Shown one piece after another: positions 35,829 through 50,155 of a stretch of DNA of 64,000 bases. The position numbers and the translations under genes were made by a program. Below the pieces are notes generated by a model that was given only the letters and a program-made list of their open reading frames with translations, was not told the origin of the DNA and made no database searches. The stretch spans positions 41,888 through 105,887 of the forward strand of contig JADNYV010000130.1 of NCBI GenBank assembly GCA_015501055.1. Reading direction: 5' to 3'. Numbering within the stretch: position 1 is the first letter of the stretch; each line of letters begins with the position of its first letter. Origin of the DNA: Mucidula mucida (Eukaryota > Basidiomycota > Agaricomycetes > Agaricales > Physalacriaceae).

Positions 35829-36875
35829 AATGGACATCAATGTATGTTGCTCATGGACAATGACTCGCTCTTCATTTGACCCCAAGGGAAGGATCCTGTA
35901 GGCGTAAAGGCTCTCTTGGACAGTCTTCAAGCTTCGCAAGCGTGGAAGACCGTGACCGAATCTGAGTCGTCTCACACATCTAATAGCCTTTCTTCCGATG
36001 GCGAGCGTACGTCCGCAGGAGCCTCTGCGCTAGAATCATCATCTCATGAGTCTTCTGCGTCCTCAGCTTCTTCTGCGACTGTCGCATCTCTTCTGGCTCA
36101 GCTGAAATCCGACCCAATCCCGCCGGCCCCCTCCTACCCCTCTTTTCTGAACGAACAGAGACCTTACTCGTGGAACCAAGATCAGACCCCGTCTTCTTTC
36201 ATTTCCCCCGCTCCGGAAGATAGGCGGGAGTACTCTTACAAGCAATCTCTCCCCGTTCTGGCGGAACTGTCTCAGGACCCAGGATTCATTGAGAAGATCA
36301 ATCAGGTACTGTCTGCACGCAATTGACCGGCTAACTTCTCTCCGCCTCACCTCCGAGTTTTTTGACAGCTTAAAAAGAACAAGATGACCTAGAACGACTG
36401 CTGTGGGAACAACGTGCTGCGGTGAGGAGGAAGTATGAGGACAAGATTACAGCTGCGAGGACGAAGTAGGTGGTTTCTAGTCAGGCCTTCTTCCGAATAT
36501 TGAAGAGCAGAAAATAGAGCCAGTATCATTGGTGCCGAGATGACAAAACATGAAGCTGATGTGGGGGAGGAATCTTCATGTTCCACCCGACGTCTGACAC
36601 TCAAATTTTTTTCTCTCGACAGATGCTGTCTAATGCGTACAAAAAGGAGCTGGAGCGGTTTGATGCGGAAAGAGTGTTGCCGCTCTGGGATAATATGGTT
36701 GCACAGCAGCAAGAACGCCTGCTCCAAGCTGGCGTTCCCACGATGTTCATAACAAGCGTCTCCGCTGATCGGGAGGTGAGTGTCTGTGTCCACCGCGGGA
36801 ATTAAGAGAGATCTCATACCGGAGGTTTAGCGACAACAGCGCATCATCAAAGTGATGGAAGATCTGTCTCAGTGA
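35829..36875 (+). CDS. Conserved coiled-coil protein of unknown function, with a one-base frameshift
   Basis: The main exon ends at the GTACTG donor near 36309 and encodes a Ser-rich N-terminal region, then SLPVLAELSQDPGFIEKINQ. Later exons read DDLERLLWEQRAAVRRKYED, ASIIGAEMTKHEAD, ELERFDAERVLPLWDNMVAQ, QERLLQAGVPTMF, and end QQRIIKVMEDLSQ. The exon after the first long intron (from 36369) reads LKK then hits a stop unless one more A is present in the AAAAA run at 36372-36376, which would give LKKEQDDLER. Either a sequencing error or a real frameshift. The start is uncertain: a 12-nt first exon at 35829-35840 (MDIN) with an AAG acceptor at 35909 fits. Long helices suggest a small coiled-coil protein. 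Confidence 0.6.
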
Positions 36876-37571
36876 TACGCGTAGAGTAGCTGTGATGTAT
36901 GTGAACATGTACCCACGACATTTTTTTGTGTGCGCAAAGGGCTAATTTTGACCTCATTGAGTTCGAATTCGGACCCAGAGTTGTTGTCGGAACTTGATCT
37001 CTGCATTCCCTTTCCCCCCAATCCCTCTCACTGGTTTGTTTCAGCTCTGACTTCCGCGACCGCATCATGCATGGACTGTCTGTTATCAGAAGATCTTCTT
37101 CAAGTGTTAAGCAGGTCGTTCGTCCTTGATATTCGAATTCGTAGACAGGGATAACGAAAATGTGCGCAAGCATATGTTCTTTTAACATTTAGGAGTCAAT
37201 GAAAGAGTTTTGGATCCGTGGAATTTCAAAAGGTCGGAGTTGGTTGAAGAAAAGCAAAACATCGCGGACAGCGCGCCCGCCGCCCCACCCCCGAACGTCT
37301 AGGCACGAGCAAGAAGGCCGCCAAAAGCGCGTTCTGTGCCTCCCCAGACGCAAATGTTGCCATAAAAGGCAAGTGCGGAATGTGATCCGGATCCGACGCC
37401 GGATTTGCCGCAACCTGCAGGGTTGGGCTCAAATTTATTATGCGGGGGGCCTCGACGGACTGACTCCCTGCTGCTAACAGCTTAGGACCACCACATTCGC
37501 TCGTTTTTATCTACTCCCTTTCACTCGCCGGCCTTCACTGGTTGATGTAAATTCCGCAACACCCTACTACT
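36876..37571. other. Intergenic region
   Basis: About 700 bases between two plus-strand genes. It should contain the terminator of the upstream gene and the hydrolase promoter. Short frames at 37199-37477 and on the minus strand show no family resemblance. Confidence 0.4.
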
Positions 37572-39492
37572 ATGCCTTATGTCGACCTGCACAGCGACGA
37601 CGACTATGCCTCCATCTTCTACACCACCAACAGCCCATTCGGCAATGTTAGCGGATTCGACAAGGACAAGGCGACCGTGATAATGCTGCACCCGTTCTTT
37701 CTCGACTCGACGTGGCTGGAGAATCAGTTTGGGGACCCGCGGTTGCATCAGAACTATAACTTAATCGCTTTTGATTTGCGGATATGTGGGCGCTCGTCGG
37801 CGCGCCCGACCGCGCGACACGATGGCTGGGTGGACGCAGCGGACCTCGCGCTCTGCCATATGGTGCGTGTATATCGTAGGGGCTCGTACGCTATGCTGAT
37901 GCAATGCGCTTCACAGAAACTGCAGCTCCCCAAATGTCATATCATAGCACACGATAGTGTATCCGTGAACAGCGCGATGCGGTTTGCGTTCCTGTGCGTC
38001 CGTTCTTGGTTTATTCAGCCTGTCCTCACCTCGCCCAAGCTTCCCCGAGATGTGCGCCAGCCTCACGTTATGCAACATTCCTCCTCCGTCAGAGTATGCT
38101 TTGGTTTGTGGTCTCCGCAGCCATCCCTGACTATCCACTTTTTTAGGTTGAGCAGGGTTTTTGGAGCATGGGAGGAGATAATAGAGCAATGGTGTTTCCC
38201 TACCGACCTCGACACTCTAGAAATTGCAGGAAAAGAGTCCATGAGATTCATGGTTGGAACAGTGCGTTCTATATACATAAGCGAAAGCGGTTGCTGATAT
38301 CTCGTAGGAGTGTGAAGCGGACCTCTTGGATGAGGTGTGTCACTTTCGATAGCGAAACTGGTATTCGGATTCTCATATACCATAGCTAATAGCTCATTGG
38401 CAAATGAACTATCCCCATGCAAAAGGCAGCGGGTACTAGAGCTCTCCAATGTCTCGTTACACGTACGTCCTTGAATAGCTGAGTGGGTTCCATGTCCTAA
38501 CTATCGGTGCTAGCGTCAATCCATGACAAACGAAATGTACAGGGAAATACGTGTCCCAGTCCTTATGATGCATGTAAGAGTCCTGTCTATGATCTACGCA
38601 TTCTCTTACCCGTGCACTAAGGGTGACCGGAACGACACTTGCCCGATTAAATATGCCGAAGAACTCAGAGCGCGCCTCTCAAATGTTCCCGGCGACGGAG
38701 CCATCCTATACACGCTTAAAGGTAGTATCCTTTTTACGTCTCTCTTTCGAAACTCATCTTCCAGTACTACAGGTGCCGCCGGGTCCTTAAGCACATTCCA
38801 AGGCAACGCCTCTATAGTGGTGCAGGTTTTCACCAAATTCCTAAAGCAACAGCCGTTGATCCCGTCTGTTCCGCTCCCGGATATTGATATCCACCAGCGA
38901 ATGGCGGAGGCGTTGCAGAGGCTCGCCGACTTTTATGATGCCAAGGACTGGACATTTAGCTCGCGAGATCCCATGTCCTCGCTGTCGTTTTGCGTACTAC
39001 CTCAGGAGGTATTCCAAAAGCAAGAACAACAGCTCAAAGCCTACGGCAAGGACCTGGCTTCTGCGTTCTCGCCTCTTCGGCCCAACGGGCGTCCTATACG
39101 CAAGTACGTACATCTTCGTCTTCTTTTGCTCGCACCGTCGCTGAATGCCAACGCGTAGGTTCTCGGATAGGAAAGACGAGCATTGGTTCAGCAGTAACAA
39201 GGACGGGCTCTCGTATGCCGGTATGTCCTTCCTGATCGTTGGTGCTGTCCCACTCACTCGGGTCTGTGTAGGGACACTTGCACACAGCTCGAAACAGAAT
39301 CCAGAGCCGGCGGAGAAGCCACTCCCGTTCCCGCACTCCGAGCCGATGACAGAGATGGTGCAACACGGTCGTCTGCGACGCGGCACCATCGGTCCCAACT
39401 CTGTAGAAAAAGGAGTCATCAAAGGTTCGATGGCCAAAGTTGTCAGTTCCAACTCCTCAAATCCAATAGGCCGGCTATTGAATCAGAAGTGA
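37572..39492 (+). CDS. Alpha/beta-hydrolase fold protein, possibly frameshifted
   Basis: Many short exons; the first is 37572-37862 (MPYVDLHSDDDYASIFYTTN, then ATVIMLHPFFLDSTWLENQF and NLIAFDLRICGRSSA, typical strand and oxyanion regions). The next exons read LQLPKCHIIAHDSVSVNSAM, FPEMCASLTLCNIPPPSE, EIIEQWCFPTDLDTLEIAGK, ECEADLLDEL. The C-terminal part (TKFLKQQPLIPSVPLPDIDI...RLADFYDAKDWTF) continues to GRLLNQK and the stop at 39490-39492. This layout is common in uncharacterised mushroom hydrolases. At 38421-38424 the frame of AKRQRVLELSNVSL needs one more A in an AAAA run, so a one-base deletion is likely. The nucleophile position reads A-H-D-S-V rather than G-x-S-x-G. Confidence 0.7.
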
Positions 39493-39753
39493 CCTTGACC
39501 CGACCTTTCTCGTTGCATACCTTCAGTATCTACTACATCTGTCCATCTTTGTTTCATGTTTGCTTCGTATACCTTGTACTCTGTGTTTCCGCTTGCACTA
39601 ATAGTCACGAAACCATGTATGATAATGCACCTTTAGATACCACTTTTTATTAGAGTTCCAGTCTACATCGGATTTCCAACAGATATGAAGAGAACGGGGA
39701 GATTAGTGTCTATATGAAAGCCTTTTGTCAGCAGTTGTATCCATTATCCCATT
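39493..39753. other. Convergent 3' gap
   Basis: About 260 bases between two convergent genes; AT-rich with TTTTTATTAG and similar tracts, consistent with 3' UTRs. Confidence 0.4.
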
Positions 39754-41289
39754 CTACAAGCTGCCCTCGGCCATCTTCGCCTTGTAATACCGAACCATCT
39801 CCTCCAAACCCATGCGGACAGTCCACCTCGTCTGCCACTTGAGCACATTCTTGGCTCGGGTGGTGTCAGCCCTCCGCTTTTGGGGATCGTCGGTGGGGAT
39901 GGGCTTGTATACAACCTGCACACGACGTTCACGTTTGACACCGTCTTCGTCCTGAACCTTCTCCACGATATCCCGAACGAGCTCCGCAAATTCACCGATA
40001 GTAAACTCGTCGCTACTGCCAATGTTAACGGGCCGCGTCTCATCCGCATTCATGAGGAGAATAAGACCATCGATGAGGTCGTGGATGTATTGGAAGGAAC
40101 GCGTCTGGGTGCCGTCACCGTAGACAGTGAGGTCCTCACCCTTAAGGGCCTGGACAATGAAATTGGACACTACGCGTCCATCGTAAGGGTTCACTTGAAA
40201 GAAATGGAGCTAAGTGCTGCTGCATGCAGAAGAGTTGGAAGAATCCTTACTGCGGGGACCATAGGTGTTGAAGATACGAGCGACCCGAACATCAACACCA
40301 TCTTGGCGGTGGTAGCCATATGTGAGCGTCTCAGCCACACGCTTTCCTTCGTCGTAACAAGCGCGAGGGCCGATCGGATTAACGTGTCCCCAGCTGAGTG
40401 AATGACATTAAGAAAGGGAATTAAAGCGAGGGCGTTTTGACGTACTAGTCTTCGGTTTGAGGGTGAACTTCTGGGTCACCGTACACCTCTACATGTCAAA
40501 TGTCAAAAATAATCGATGTGCGGGAGTAGGAAGCACGTACCGGATGTGCTAGTGATGAGGAAGCGAGCCTTAGTGCGCTTAGCGAGGCCGAGCATGTTCA
40601 ATGTGCCCATGAAGGATGTCTTTACTGTCTTGACCGAGTTGAACTGATAGTGCGGGGGAGATGCAGGGCAAGCAAGATGGTAAATCTCTAAAACACAATC
40701 AGACAGAAAGGTAAAACACAGAGAATAAACGCACGGTCGCACTCAATCATGAACGGCTCCACGACATCGTGGCGGACCATCTCAAAGTTCGGGTGCCCAA
40801 TCCAGTGACTGACTGTGGTCTTGGAACCGGTGAAAAAGTTGTCCAGGACGGTAACATCGTGGCCGAGCAGCATGAGACGGTCGACGAGATGGGAACCGAC
40901 GAAACCAGCACCACCAGTAACCAAAATGCGCTTCCTGTTTGAAGGCGAAAGGAGCTTCACAGGCGGGAAGCGAGTGAGAGTTGTGTACGAGATGGAGCTC
41001 GTCGCGGGGCTATAGATGGACTTGGACTGATACGCAGCGAACTCCCCTTTCGAGAAGAGGGCATGGTTGGCCTCCTCCGAAGCCTCCTTGTCGGAGGTAG
41101 TCGTCACGTAGTGCGGGCGGAGGTAGAGTGTGCGCAGAGCATCGAGCGGAACGACGCTGTCAAAACCAAAGTCGTTGTAGCCGACGGTGGTAATCTCCTT
41201 GCCGTTCTTATCCAACGTGACGATCTGTAAACAAGATAAGACGACGCGCGCGCGACAACGGCGACGAGACGTACCGAAGAGCCAGGCAT
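39754..41289 (-). CDS. UXS1: UDP-glucuronic acid decarboxylase (UDP-xylose synthase)
   Basis: Six exons (41289-41275, 41224-40735, 40687-40541, 40488-40446, 40393-40251, 40193-39754) give 425 residues with every junction in frame. The enzyme converts UDP-glucuronate to UDP-xylose for capsule, glycan and wall synthesis. The extended SDR core is plain: Rossmann motif [33 protein letters not shown], the catalytic Thr-Ser-Glu in [16 protein letters not shown], YxxxK in [31 protein letters not shown], and [19 protein letters not shown]. The N-terminal ~105 residues precede the catalytic domain. There is no obvious signal anchor. The first coding exon has only 15 nt (MPGSS). Confidence 0.95.
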
Positions 41290-43919
41290 GATAGTAAAAG
41301 GAAAAGAAACGCTCCTGTACGCTTACGATCGGTGGAAATAAGAGGGTGGACTTTAGGAGGCAAAAATCCTTTACTTGCTGGTGGTGGTCGTTGCACGGAA
41401 CTGTCTTATGTTTTTTTGGAACGGACCCAGAAAATTAGTTCACACGGTCTCGTTCGACCGCGCCTCTTGGAGCTGCCTTGAGGTTGCCTGGAGGCTCCTT
41501 TATTACTTTTACGCGATGACAACCATTGCGCCGAGACAGTTATCGCCTCTCGCCTTTTTGTCTATCCCGTTTCAGGTGTAGGGTTTCTAGCACATCCCAG
41601 AAGCTGAATTCATTCAACTAGTACATATCGTGAATTGAGACTGGCTAGTAGATTGAGGACGCGTTGCATGTTCATCAAGATCAAAAGATAAGACGCCACG
41701 ACTTCATAGAAGTCGCGAAAACTTGTCATTTCAGCTGGTTGCACGTAATACAAAACAGGAACATAAGACCAGTCAAGAACGTAAGAAACCGAGGACACCA
41801 GCCCCAATGGGACATCCTTTCTTCCAGCACAGAGGTCTTGCCATCCTCAGTAGTTCCAGGGTCCCGGGACAGTGACGGTACCGGGAAACACTCGCATTCT
41901 CAGTCTTCTGGAAAGTAATCGATGGAAAAGAATAAGAAGTCATCAACTCACAAAGACCAGTGCAGCCAGGAAATTCTCTCCCGGTGAGACAACAGTTCGA
42001 AAGGGTTCTTCATGCTCTTGGTTGGGCGCTTTAGTGAACACCTCGCAGTCGCAGGTTGAACACGAGAGCGTTCGCTGATACTGCTGGCTTCTGCGAGCTC
42101 CAATAGCTTTGGTGGCACCCAATAGATGGCCGTATTGGGTGCCACCAGAGTTCAAGATGAAGACACAGAAGGAATCGATCGACACACAGATTACTGGCGT
42201 GTTGTAGCCTCCCGAATTACCAATAGTCGCGAGCAAAATCAAGAGTTATTGAAGTAGGGTAAGAACCTCAATCTGATGCGAGAGTGTGAAGGACCTTCAG
42301 AAAGTATGTCAGAGGATATCACGATGAGAGTCAGACAGAGTTCATCGTCGTCACAGAATGGGGAATGTCGTTCCTGCTAACGCTATGATCCGAATTCATC
42401 ATCATAGGAAACGCGGCTGACAACATACAAATGGGCGCCCAGAGTAGAATTTTCCAATTCCGTCGATACGCGGCAGTTGTCGAACTTGAGATGTGCAAGA
42501 TACATTTCCGGGTCTTCGCTGAGGGAGCCGAACATCGGGATAGCTTTCCGATGAGATGCTGCTAGGTATAATCCCGGGTGCGACATCATTTGAAAGATAG
42601 TTAGTACTGGCAATCTCGATCAAGGCGTCTCAATCGTCCCAGTGAGCATGCAGTAGCTGACGTCAACGGTAGAAGGGGAACAGTCTGAAGTTTTTGTATA
42701 GAACAGAAAGCTCTGTTAGTTTCTTATCCCCCACATAAACGAAAGTCTACCCTGCGGCTTGAAAGACAAGTAGCTTGCCAGTGGAATGTGCGTGGTGATT
42801 TTTGAACGCTGTAACGCGCCTTGTGTCGGCCGACTCGATCCCACTCGTTCCCAGCTTCACAAGGTCCCTCTTGATATACACTTCAAGTTCAACGGGCTTG
42901 AGCGTCCTAGTGGAGATCTTAAGTTGCTTGTTACGGAGCTTCCGGCTACAACCTCCCTAGAATGTACCGCTACTGTGGTTCCTTTTGGCAATGAGTTCAA
43001 CCGTTCGTGTACGATGCTTACTCGTTGAGCAAGTTATCCGGTTCCAAGCACTTTGTCATCTTCGTTCGAAGTAGCTGGCAGTATCTCACAGCTCCCCCTC
43101 CGATGTCGGCATCGCTGTTTGGCGCCAACTATCACTGGAATTCTGCGGTATTCGACAGTGTGTGTGAGCAAGCTGGAGGAGGATGAATCGCTTACTATGA
43201 TGAGCGGACCGCTTTATGGGAACGATTAAACAGTCTCTATTTTCCCATCTGCGAGGGAAGCGCCGATAATGAGGACCAGTACTAATCTACTCTATCTTGT
43301 ATAGGTGATTCCGTCATCCTTTGTCAAGTCCTATCAAACCGATGACATTCTCACAGGCGTCTTGTATGCTCGATCAAGATGGACAATTCAAGAGGTTCGG
43401 AGTCTGCCATGACGTGCTGGTCGCAGAATGGAAGCGCCAGAGTATTCTTTAGTAGGCATGAAGGCTTTGTGATGGAAGTGCCAAAGGCCTCTCGATTTCT
43501 GTTCAAAGAAGCTTTGAGGCAGACACAGCTGTCAAAGTTAATCATAATCATACCGGCTAAGCAGAACTACAAACGTGGATTATGTTGTTAAAAATATCCA
43601 GTAATGTATGTTCACCGTTCTGCTGGATGAGAATGTCGGGACGGAAGACTGATTGAAATTCGGCGATGGTAAGGATCCGTGTCGGATATGTACTGTTGTG
43701 GGTGCTTTGTTCCGGAGCGGAAACAACGTGCCGAGACCAACGTGTGAGTGCAGATAGCCTTCTCGTGGCTTCATATATGGCTCGTAGCCTATCAGGAGCA
43801 CGACATCATCTCGGAGCTCTCGAGGCGGAGCTAATTGAGAAGCGTGACCGGTTACGCGTGACGGAACGTTGTGGGCGTGACCCAGGGCCCCTTTGTTTAC
43901 TTGCCCATTTCCCGTCATA
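41290..43919. other. 2.6-kb stretch with no gene recognised
   Basis: This contains the UXS1 promoter at its left and the cyclin promoter at its right. Between them open frames are all short (under ~115 codons) and without family resemblance or consistent splice sites. No repeat or element boundary was seen. Confidence 0.4.
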
Positions 43920-44913
43920 ATGCTCGCGCTTGTACACCCCGCGCCCGACGTTCACCGACCACCAACCTCGTCACGCCCTCATCGACGGCAGACACCGTCG
44001 CGTTCCACCACGTCCTCCTCTTCATCATCGTCGTCGTCGGCAGCAGGCCCGTCGTCGTCGTCCGCATCCCGTTTACCCCATCCGCCTCCTATATCTCGCC
44101 GCGCACCATCGCCGCCGCGACCGCCACCGCCAGAGCCACCGTTGGTCGATATACACAGCTACCCGTCAGCGGAGCTGCTCAGGCTGCTCGCATCATTGCT
44201 CACACAGATTGCAGCTACCAATGATGCCCTCAAAGACTCGTCACAAGCGCCACCGTCTCATCCTCATTATCCCAGTGGCCTCACCACCGCATCTCTCAAT
44301 TCCCTCGCCAATCCATCCAGCACGCTGACCTTTCATGCACGAAATGTTCCCACCATTACGCTAGAGGCTTACCTCCTCCGCATCTTGAAATATTGTCCCA
44401 CCACCAATGAGGTCTTTCTATCGCTGCTCGTGTACTTTGACAGAATGAGCAAGCTTACGGGCCGAGCTTTTGTCATAGACTCGTACAACATACATCGCCT
44501 GGTCATCGCAGGTGTCACCGTGGCCAGCAAGTTTTTCAGCGACGTATTCTATACAAATTCGCGGTATGCAAAAGTGAGCAACTCGACCTATCATTGTTCG
44601 TTCACCACTAACCATTTGCCCCCAGGTCGGCGGTCTACCGCAAGCAGAACTCAATCAGCTTGAACTCCAGTTCCTCCTGCTCAACGACTTTCGCCTCGTC
44701 ATACACCCCGACGAAATGCAGCGTTACGCCAAACAGCTTCTCCTCTTCTCCACCAACGATTCAGAGTCTGAAATCGAGACGGAGACCGAGGAGGGTTGGA
44801 CCACAGATGACGAGCCTACGATTCGACCGCCACGATCGGAGGACTCGTGCAGCATTGCCTCCGAAGACTCGTTCACCGTTCGGCCACCAGGCGAGCCCGA
44901 CCGAACACCATGA
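43920..44913 (+). CDS. PHO80-type cyclin
   Basis: Two exons, 43920-44573 and 44626-44913, with a GTGAGC...CAG intron of 52 nt, encode 313 residues. The N-terminus is low-complexity Ser/Pro. The cyclin domain of the Pho80/Pcl family starts near residue 130: FHARNVPTITLEAYLLRILK, CPTTNEVFLSLLVYFDRMSK, YNIHRLVIAGVTVASKFFSD, FYTNSRYAKVGGLPQAELNQ, LELQFLLLNDFRLVIHPDEM. These cyclins pair with a Pho85/CDK5-like kinase in nutrient and morphogenesis signalling. The tail is acidic (SESEIETETEEGWTTDDEP). The start is the ATG at 43920 because the open frame upstream begins only with TTG. Confidence 0.9.
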
Positions 44914-45845
44914 CATGTATATGACATTTTTATTCCTTCACATTGTGCACCTGCTGTAGACTCAACGCTTCTCTTAATCATTGTGGATTCTGTACATATA
45001 TCTCACCCAAAATGCCACCCACCAAAAGGTTGGACTCGTTAATACAAGGAAATCTACCACTGGACTGGACGTCTGGCCTGCCACGTTTATTCGACAACCG
45101 CGTTGCGCCTCTTGACCTGACATCGGTGTAAGATGCCACTTTATGACTCGGACGTTTCTGGGAACAAGTCGGATAAATTCAATTCAATCGCCGTTCGGTT
45201 ATCCTATGGCGTCTGAGCCATGCCAAAATCCAGTCGGCTCTCACGAATTTGGGACTCGTGTCCAGTCGATTCGGCACCGGCCTTTGCCTTGAGGCAGCAC
45301 TCCGTGTCACTGAAAGAGCACCATACGGTCGTTGTTGATGAAAGCCAGATTTGAATGCCATTGTTCTCAATGAAACACAATGCTGAATCTTCTCAGAGCA
45401 TCTGCCAGCAGAGAAGTTACGAACACATGGACACGCATGTGGGGCACACGATGTCGCGGCATACCTTGACTGAACAAGTAATTTCTTGCCAGAAATGGAT
45501 CACTAGTCTGTATTGCTCAGTGGTCATGATCGTTTACACCTGCGATGAATTTGAACCTGTAGGACAAATTTCTGAGAGAATTCCATGAATAATTCTCCAA
45601 AAGTAGAGAACTTGAAGCTCATATCGAGTCTGAATAAACCACGCGATGAACATGATCGACTGACATAATATGATTCTCTTCGTTCTCTAGCTACTGCTTC
45701 CTCTGAAAGACGAAGACGAGTCTAAATAAGTTCAGAGGTATCACTCCACGTCGATCTTAATCAAAGAATGTTCGCTGAACAGGATGAGAGATTCCGGTTT
45801 CCAAACCGGCAACTAAAGCTTAAAATTACTTGAATCTGTACCACC
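44914..45845. other. Intergenic region
   Basis: About 930 bases between the cyclin and RSA3 genes. Short frames only. The right end should contain the RSA3 promoter. Confidence 0.4.
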
Positions 45846-46425
45846 ATGCCCGCCGCGAAACCAGCGGCTCCCAAACGACGAAACCGCAAGCGAAAAAGAC
45901 GCGCAGCCTCATCGTCCTCCTCCTCCGCATCTTCCTCATCAGAATCCGACTCTGAGCCCAAGACTCTGCCAGCACCATTAAAAATCACACCGTCCGCTGA
46001 TCATGCATCGTCGTCCTCTGAATCGTCGTCTTCGTCTTCAGAGTCTGATTCGGACTCGGACTCGGATGTCCCCGCTGTTGCTGCTGCGTCGATAACACCA
46101 AAAGCCCAACCTCAGCCGCAGCGCTCGCCCTCTCCGCCGCCTGCGCAGATTCCATCCTTCATACCACCACAAAAAACCGATACCGAGCCCATTGAGCTCG
46201 AGGTCAAATTCCGCAAGTTCTGGATGGCTGCCGTGGCTGATGGCTTCAGTGAGGATCTCGATGAGCTGAGAAAGGTGAGTAGTGGGCAGGAAAAAAGGGA
46301 ATTGACCTGACCTTCGCGCGTAGGAATCAAATTTGAGCAAAGCGCGGCTGGAGATGTTGGTTCATTCCTTGGCGGCCGGGACGGATGGCTTTTCCAAGGA
46401 TGAGATGGAAGTTGTGTTGGGCTAG
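45846..46425 (+). CDS. RSA3: Ribosome assembly protein 3
   Basis: Two exons, 45846-46274 and 46324-46425, encode 176 residues. The C-terminal 60 residues match the Rsa3 domain: EVKFRKFWMAAVADGFSEDL, DELRKESNLSKARLEMLVHS, LAAGTDGF. Rsa3 acts in the nucleolus in an early 60S pre-ribosomal particle. The N-terminus begins with a basic stretch (KRRNRKRKRRAA), a likely nuclear/nucleolar signal, followed by long Ser/Asp/Glu runs that are probable CK2 sites and a Pro-rich linker. The gene ends with a short second exon of 34 codons including the stop. Confidence 0.9.
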
Positions 46426-47547
46426 TCTGTGGTTGGCCGGTATTCTTTATATCAGCTTCGTCGACGAGGTTGGTTGGAGTAGACAGTGATGCGCTGCTCA
46501 GAACATAACTTAAACTCGCACCTTATTCCTGCCCTTGCAATTATGTGGGGGTGGGCAATCGGGGGGGTGTGCCTGTGCGCTTACTAAGCTGATCGAGAGC
46601 GCGAAACATGGCACAGCTAGTGTCAAACAACTTCTTGCTTCATTTCCACTTCGTTTTAAGTCTTGCATCTCGATTTCTTGACTGGATTAGTATGGATTAG
46701 TGTTATGTATGTAGGTAATGCTCTAGAAGTAAAAAATGTAGGGAATATTCCGAATATGAGTATCTATCAGGCTGATTATAATGCTTGTGGGATAGGTTCT
46801 CTCATTTCCACATCGTCGTCGTCGACCTCATCATCCGGGACATTGGAAGACTCATCTGAATGGGGTAAAGATCCTTCTTTCGCACCACCGCGTGCACGGC
46901 TGCAAACTGTGCTTTCTGAGCGCTAGAACGAGAAGGTGTTCTTTTCTCCTTTTGCAGGCCGAGAAAGCTTGTAGTACGCGACTTAGAGTCCCGTTTTGTA
47001 TCCATGATCTGTATTTAACATTTTGGTCAATTATTCCACTGTGAAACCTGCCAAACTGACCCGCGACGTTGTTTTTCGGTCAGATCGTGCCACAAGTAAC
47101 GCGAACTGTCACACATTCGTCACACAAAATGTTACTCCATCGTCGACGACAGCTCGCGCTTCGACGCGTCGACTGACCAGCTCAAAAAATTGGGGATGTA
47201 TTTCAGGCATATAATGAAGGATTTTGGCCGGGGGAATTTCCCAAATTCGAAGTTTAAGCATGTATACTTATCGGGTTCACTGCCTTCCACTCAAAATTTT
47301 CGAAATCTGCCCGGCCAAATGACTTAGATATTATATCATACTACATCAGAATCTACAGAACCATCAAAATTGAGGTGAGGAAGCCAGGAGGGAGGTGTGC
47401 CATCGTGGTGGTGGAGGTAGCAGAGAGGGCCCAGGTAAGCCAAATAGTGGCAAGCTCGGGAAGGTCGCAGCATTGCCCACCCCCAAATTATGTACAATCA
47501 CAGTTTAGATTTTCACATAGTTCCAATGGAATTTGCGAGTGAATCAT
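46426..47547. other. Intergenic region
   Basis: About 1.1 kb. A minus-strand frame at 47005-46802 reads MDTKRDSKSRTTSFLGLQKE and continues in another frame into an acidic end (SSNVPDDEVDDDDVEM). It might be a small nuclear protein with a one-base frameshift, but the support is weak, so it is not called. The rest shows nothing. Confidence 0.35.
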
Positions 47548-47637
47548 GGGGGCATAGCTCAGCTGGGAGAGCAACAGACTGAAGATTATATAATCAGGGG
47601 CTTCTGGAGGTCCCCGGTTCAATCCCGGGTGCCCCCA
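47548..47637 (+). tRNA. tRNA-Phe (GAA) with a ~17-nt intron
   Basis: The acceptor stem GGGGGCA pairs with TGCCCCC at 47630-47636, followed by discriminator A. The D arm is AGCTCAGCTGGGAGAGC, and the T arm is CCCGGTTCAATCCCGGG. The anticodon loop reads CTGAAG, giving GAA, with a canonical intron directly after position 37 (about 47585-47601). Removal leaves 73 nt. The A box and B box are intact, so RNA polymerase III transcription is expected. Confidence 0.92.
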
Positions 47638-47644
47638 TCTTTTT
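47638..47644 (+). terminator. RNA polymerase III terminator of tRNA-Phe
   Basis: TCTTTTT follows the discriminator base directly; a run of five T residues is sufficient for polymerase III termination. Confidence 0.6.
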
Positions 47645-48123
47645 AGCTAAATCAAACTTGAAAGACATTTTTGGTTTATCTTCGACTAAATGGCGTAATA
47701 TATATTATATACTAGATTTAAACCCCCCGGGAGTCCATTTTTTTTTACGGTTACCAGCTTTGACTAGGTGATGTGGCGCAGCGGGGCACTGCCCAAATCC
47801 GAGGCATATCAATACTAGCTAGGGCTTACTGCAGCTTATTAGGGCCTAACTGTCGCCCAGGCCTGAGCCAATTATTAAGCTTCATCTCTCTCAGCAAAAA
47901 ATGTGTTACATATACAAATTTCAACGTTTCAAGAAAAACATACCTCAAACTGTTCCGATTCTCATGATGTGATACGAAACTCAGGTATCTCATAATATTA
48001 AGGTCTGGTATCTACAACCGCACCGAAACTGAAGGTAGAAAATGGTATTCAATACAGTAATCTAGTGAAACACTGTTACAACATTCAAACTAACAAGGTA
48101 TCCCGAACACACCTAAGTATCCA
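47638..48123. other. Intergenic region downstream of tRNA-Phe
   Basis: About 490 bases. A T run (TCTTTTTAG) right after the tRNA serves as the RNA polymerase III terminator. The rest is AT-rich 3' flank of the SRPK gene; nothing else was recognised. Confidence 0.45.

Positions 48124-50155
<2,032 letters not shown>

Noticed and set aside
35330..35975. Two overlapping minus-strand frames of 127 and 139 codons
   Set aside because: They overlap the start region of the plus-strand coiled-coil gene, differ in frame and show no domain.
43893..43919. Upstream extension of the cyclin frame
   Set aside because: It begins with TTG; the first ATG at 43920 is the sensible start.
46000..46070. Serine/aspartate codon repeats
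   Set aside because: Low-complexity coding sequence of RSA3, not a tandem-repeat locus.
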